From Chloroflexota bacterium (lineage in GTDB: Bacteria > Chloroflexota > UBA6077): 7,838 bases of DNA. The notes beneath the pieces are model-generated. The model searched no databases and was not told the DNA's origin. It was given only the letters and a program-made list of their open reading frames with translations. Shown one piece after another: positions 6,378 through 7,838 of the stretch. Each line of letters starts with the position of its first letter. Position 1 is the first letter of the stretch. The DNA is taken from the NCBI GenBank assembly GCA_021845945.1, contig JAJZRD010000183.1, forward strand, positions 1 to 7,838. Reading direction: 5' to 3'. The position numbers and the translations under genes are program-made.

Positions 6378-7034
6378 CTAGCTCTCCTCCTTTGCAGGCA
6401 GATAGAAGGCCTCCACCTGCCTGGCGTCCTGCAGCTCGCCCTGCTGGTAGCGCCTCCAGCCTATCTCCGCCAGATAGCCCGCCCTACGAAGAGAGGATGC
6501 CGGGCTCGCTATCCGGATCGGCCTGTTCCCCGGAGATCCGCCGGTCGCCAGCTCCCCGACATCGCCGCACAGCAGCGTCTCCTCGGTGATCCCCTCCAGG
6601 ATCTCGGGCAGGCTCCTGCCCTCGATGGGACCGACCCGCCGTAGCTCCCCGTTCTGCCGGCGGTAAAGGGCAGTGGCGAACCGGTGCCGCCCGGCGTCCA
6701 GCAGCGGCCTGACGGGAAGGCAGGCCTCCCGTTGGGCCTCGGCCAGGATGTCCAGGCTACACACCCCCACCATGGGGATCCCCAGGGCGAGACACAGCCC
6801 CTTGCCGGCCGCCAAGCCCACTCGCAGTCCCGTGTAGGAGCCCGGCCCGATCGCCACCGCGACCGCCGTCAACTGGGCCGGCTCAACCCGTCGCAGCCGC
6901 ATCAGGGCCGAGGCTTGCGCCAACAGCTCCACCGAGTGGCCCCTCCCGGACCTCCAGGTTACCTCCCCGGAGACCGATCCGTCGTATAGGGCCACGCTGG
7001 CGATGGCCGTCGAGGTATCCAGGGCCAGGATCAC
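6378..7034 (-). CDS. tsaB: tRNA t6A37 biosynthesis protein TsaB
   Basis: A non-catalytic ASKHA-fold partner of TsaD in the complex that puts threonylcarbamoyl on A37 of ANN-decoding tRNAs, in the cytoplasm. Length is 218 residues, within the usual 210-240. The N-terminal ILALDTST (2-9) and the family signature IGPGSYTGLRVG (62-73) are both present, followed by AAGKGLCLALGIP and the C-terminal VEAFYLP (207-213), where related proteins have a PLYLR-like end. It begins with GTG one base after the tsaE stop, with a purine-rich GAGGGGG in the end of tsaE as likely ribosome site, so translation is probably coupled. TsaD, its obligate partner, is not in this window. The stop overlaps the Shine-Dalgarno region that would serve rimI. 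Confidence 0.95.
   Translation of the reverse strand: MILALDTSTAIASVALYDGSVSGEVTWRSGRGHSVELLAQASALMRLRRVEPAQLTAVAVAIGPGSYTGLRVGLAAGKGLCLALGIPMVGVCSLDILAEAQREACLPVRPLLDAGRHRFATALYRRQNGELRRVGPIEGRSLPEILEGITEETLLCGDVGELATGGSPGNRPIRIASPASSLRRAGYLAEIGWRRYQQGELQDARQVEAFYLPAKEES
6386..6392 (-). promoter_or_regulatory. Shine-Dalgarno pointing to an upstream rimI start
   Basis: AAGGAGG on the minus strand lies within the last codons of tsaB. It is 10 bases before an in-frame ATT (6375-6373) and 37 bases before the GTG at 6348, too far for the latter. Ribosome loading here would add nine residues to RimI (IRAEEQPPF) or depend on coupling from tsaB termination. Confidence 0.5.
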
Positions 7035-7035
7035 T

Positions 7036-7554
7036 CTACGCCGCCCCCTCGCCCTTGCCGTGAAGGGCTGCCTGCATCATCGCCGTCAACTCCTCGGCGC
7101 TCCACCGAGTGCCCTCGGCGTGGACCAGGAAGCTGCGCTCGTCGTCGTCCACCACCTCCATGTCGATCCGTAAAGCCCCCCTCTTCAGGTCGGTAGGAAG
7201 CAGGTCCGGCCACTCGATCACCGTCACCCCATCGCTCGACTCGCAGTCCTCGATCGCCTGCTCCATCTCCCGGTCCAGGCTGCTCAGCCGAAAGAGATCC
7301 ACGTGGTACAGGGTGAGCCTGCCGTGGTACTCGTTGATCAGGGTGAAGGAGGGGCTGGTGACCCTGCCCTCCGCCCCCAAACCGGAGCCGAGGCCCTGCA
7401 CCAGGGTGGTCTTTCCTGCCCCAAAGGGACCTTGCAGCAGGATCACGTCGCCCGGCGCCAGCCTGCCGCCCAGTTGGACGCCGAAGGCCCTGGTCTGCTC
7501 CGCGCTCCGGCTCACAAACCCCAGATGCCTACCGGTTGGGTGCCGCGTCGCCAT
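7036..7554 (-). CDS. tsaE: tRNA t6A37 biosynthesis ATPase TsaE
   Basis: The small ATPase that drives turnover of the TsaB-TsaD complex in t6A synthesis. At 172 residues it is close to the family's usual 150-170. The Walker A motif GPFGAGKTT (42-50) with Lys48, the TSPSF switch-like motif (66-70), HVDLFRL (84-90) and the IEWPD motif (113-117) with Glu114 are all conserved. From the ATG used here it overlaps the end of thiL by 26 bases and lacks a strong Shine-Dalgarno. A GTG at 7515-7513 (residue 14, just before SRSAEQTRAFG) is a reasonable alternative, since relatives often begin close to that SRS segment; it would leave a short gap after thiL. The C-terminal end is low-complexity. Confidence 0.95.
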   Translation of the reverse strand: MATRHPTGRHLGFVSRSAEQTRAFGVQLGGRLAPGDVILLQGPFGAGKTTLVQGLGSGLGAEGRVTSPSFTLINEYHGRLTLYHVDLFRLSSLDREMEQAIEDCESSDGVTVIEWPDLLPTDLKRGALRIDMEVVDDDERSFLVHAEGTRWSAEELTAMMQAALHGKGEGAA

Positions 7555-7838
7555 CTGCCGTGAAGTGCTCCCATCCCGACCGTTTCGGCTCGTACCGGCG
7601 GCCGTCTTCGTCGACCAGCATCACGTGGGGGGCCTCGCCGCCGCGATCCTGCACCTCTCCGACCACGGTAAGATCCGTGCCCATGGCGTGCAGCAATAAC
7701 CGGGCCCGGGACAGCGCTTCCGGCGAGGCCGTGCACAGCAGCTCGTAGTCCTCACCTCCAGATAGGGCCAGCTCCACGGCCCTGTCGCCAAAACGCTCCC
7801 GCAGCAGGGGGTCGATGGGTAGCTTGCCCACCTCCAGC
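7529..7838 (-). CDS. thiL: Thiamine-monophosphate kinase, C-terminal part
   Basis: ThiL phosphorylates thiamine monophosphate to thiamine diphosphate, the last step of cofactor synthesis. Only the last 102 residues lie in the window; the reading frame runs off the right edge without a start. The diagnostic segment is LSGGEDYELL followed by C-T-A, part of the C-terminal domain that contributes to the substrate site, and then the usual small alpha/beta tail with VVGEV. The gene ends inside the 5' end of tsaE, consistent with one transcript. The family's N-terminal nucleotide-binding domain should lie just outside the window; nothing here suggests a broken gene. Confidence 0.9.
   Translation of the reverse strand, partial: LEVGKLPIDPLLRERFGDRAVELALSGGEDYELLCTASPEALSRARLLLHAMGTDLTVVGEVQDRGGEAPHVMLVDEDGRRYEPKRSGWEHFTADGDAAPNR

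Noticed and set aside
1..7838. A novel multi-gene system, defence island or mobile element
   Set aside because: Every substantial gene belongs to a well-known housekeeping family. There are no transposases, integrases, toxin-antitoxin pairs, CRISPR repeats or unknown conserved genes in the window.

Overview
The window reads as an ordinary chromosomal housekeeping segment from a high-GC bacterium. I infer Chloroflexota, possibly the Dehalococcoidia/SAR202 side. That rests on the gene order thiL-tsaE-tsaB-rimI, an OGG1-type 8-oxoguanine glycosylase, the style of the ROK sugar kinase, and G/C-rich palindromic repeats in the gaps. It is an impression from sequence style and not a search result.

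Layout, left to right. Positions 1-326 hold no gene I can support, but contain a 77-bp element with inverted ends. A rightward ROK-family sugar kinase occupies 327-1325. After a 123-bp convergent gap, everything else is on the minus strand. Read in transcription order from the right edge these are: the C-terminal part of thiL (cut by the window), tsaE, tsaB and rimI, which overlap or nearly abut and look like one operon; a 288-bp gap with a candidate extended -10 promoter and two strong hairpins; polA; a 79-bp gap with a dispersed palindromic repeat; and the OGG1-type glycosylase.

Functionally there are two themes. TsaE and TsaB work with TsaD (not in this window) to make the t6A tRNA modification, RimI is a protein N-acetyltransferase often found beside them, and ThiL makes thiamine diphosphate. 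PolA and the glycosylase form a plausible base-excision-repair pair: one starts 8-oxoguanine removal, the other refills the gap. PolA keeps intact 5'-nuclease, proofreading and polymerase residues.

I see no mobile-element genes, CRISPR array, defence system, tRNA or rRNA, and no undescribed multi-gene system. The points most worth a second look are small: a possible ATT start for rimI with a perfect Shine-Dalgarno, a roughly 50-residue insertion in RimI, a QLALF clamp-binding-like motif in the PolA linker, a substituted orphan-base contact in the glycosylase, and palindromic repeats in the gaps.
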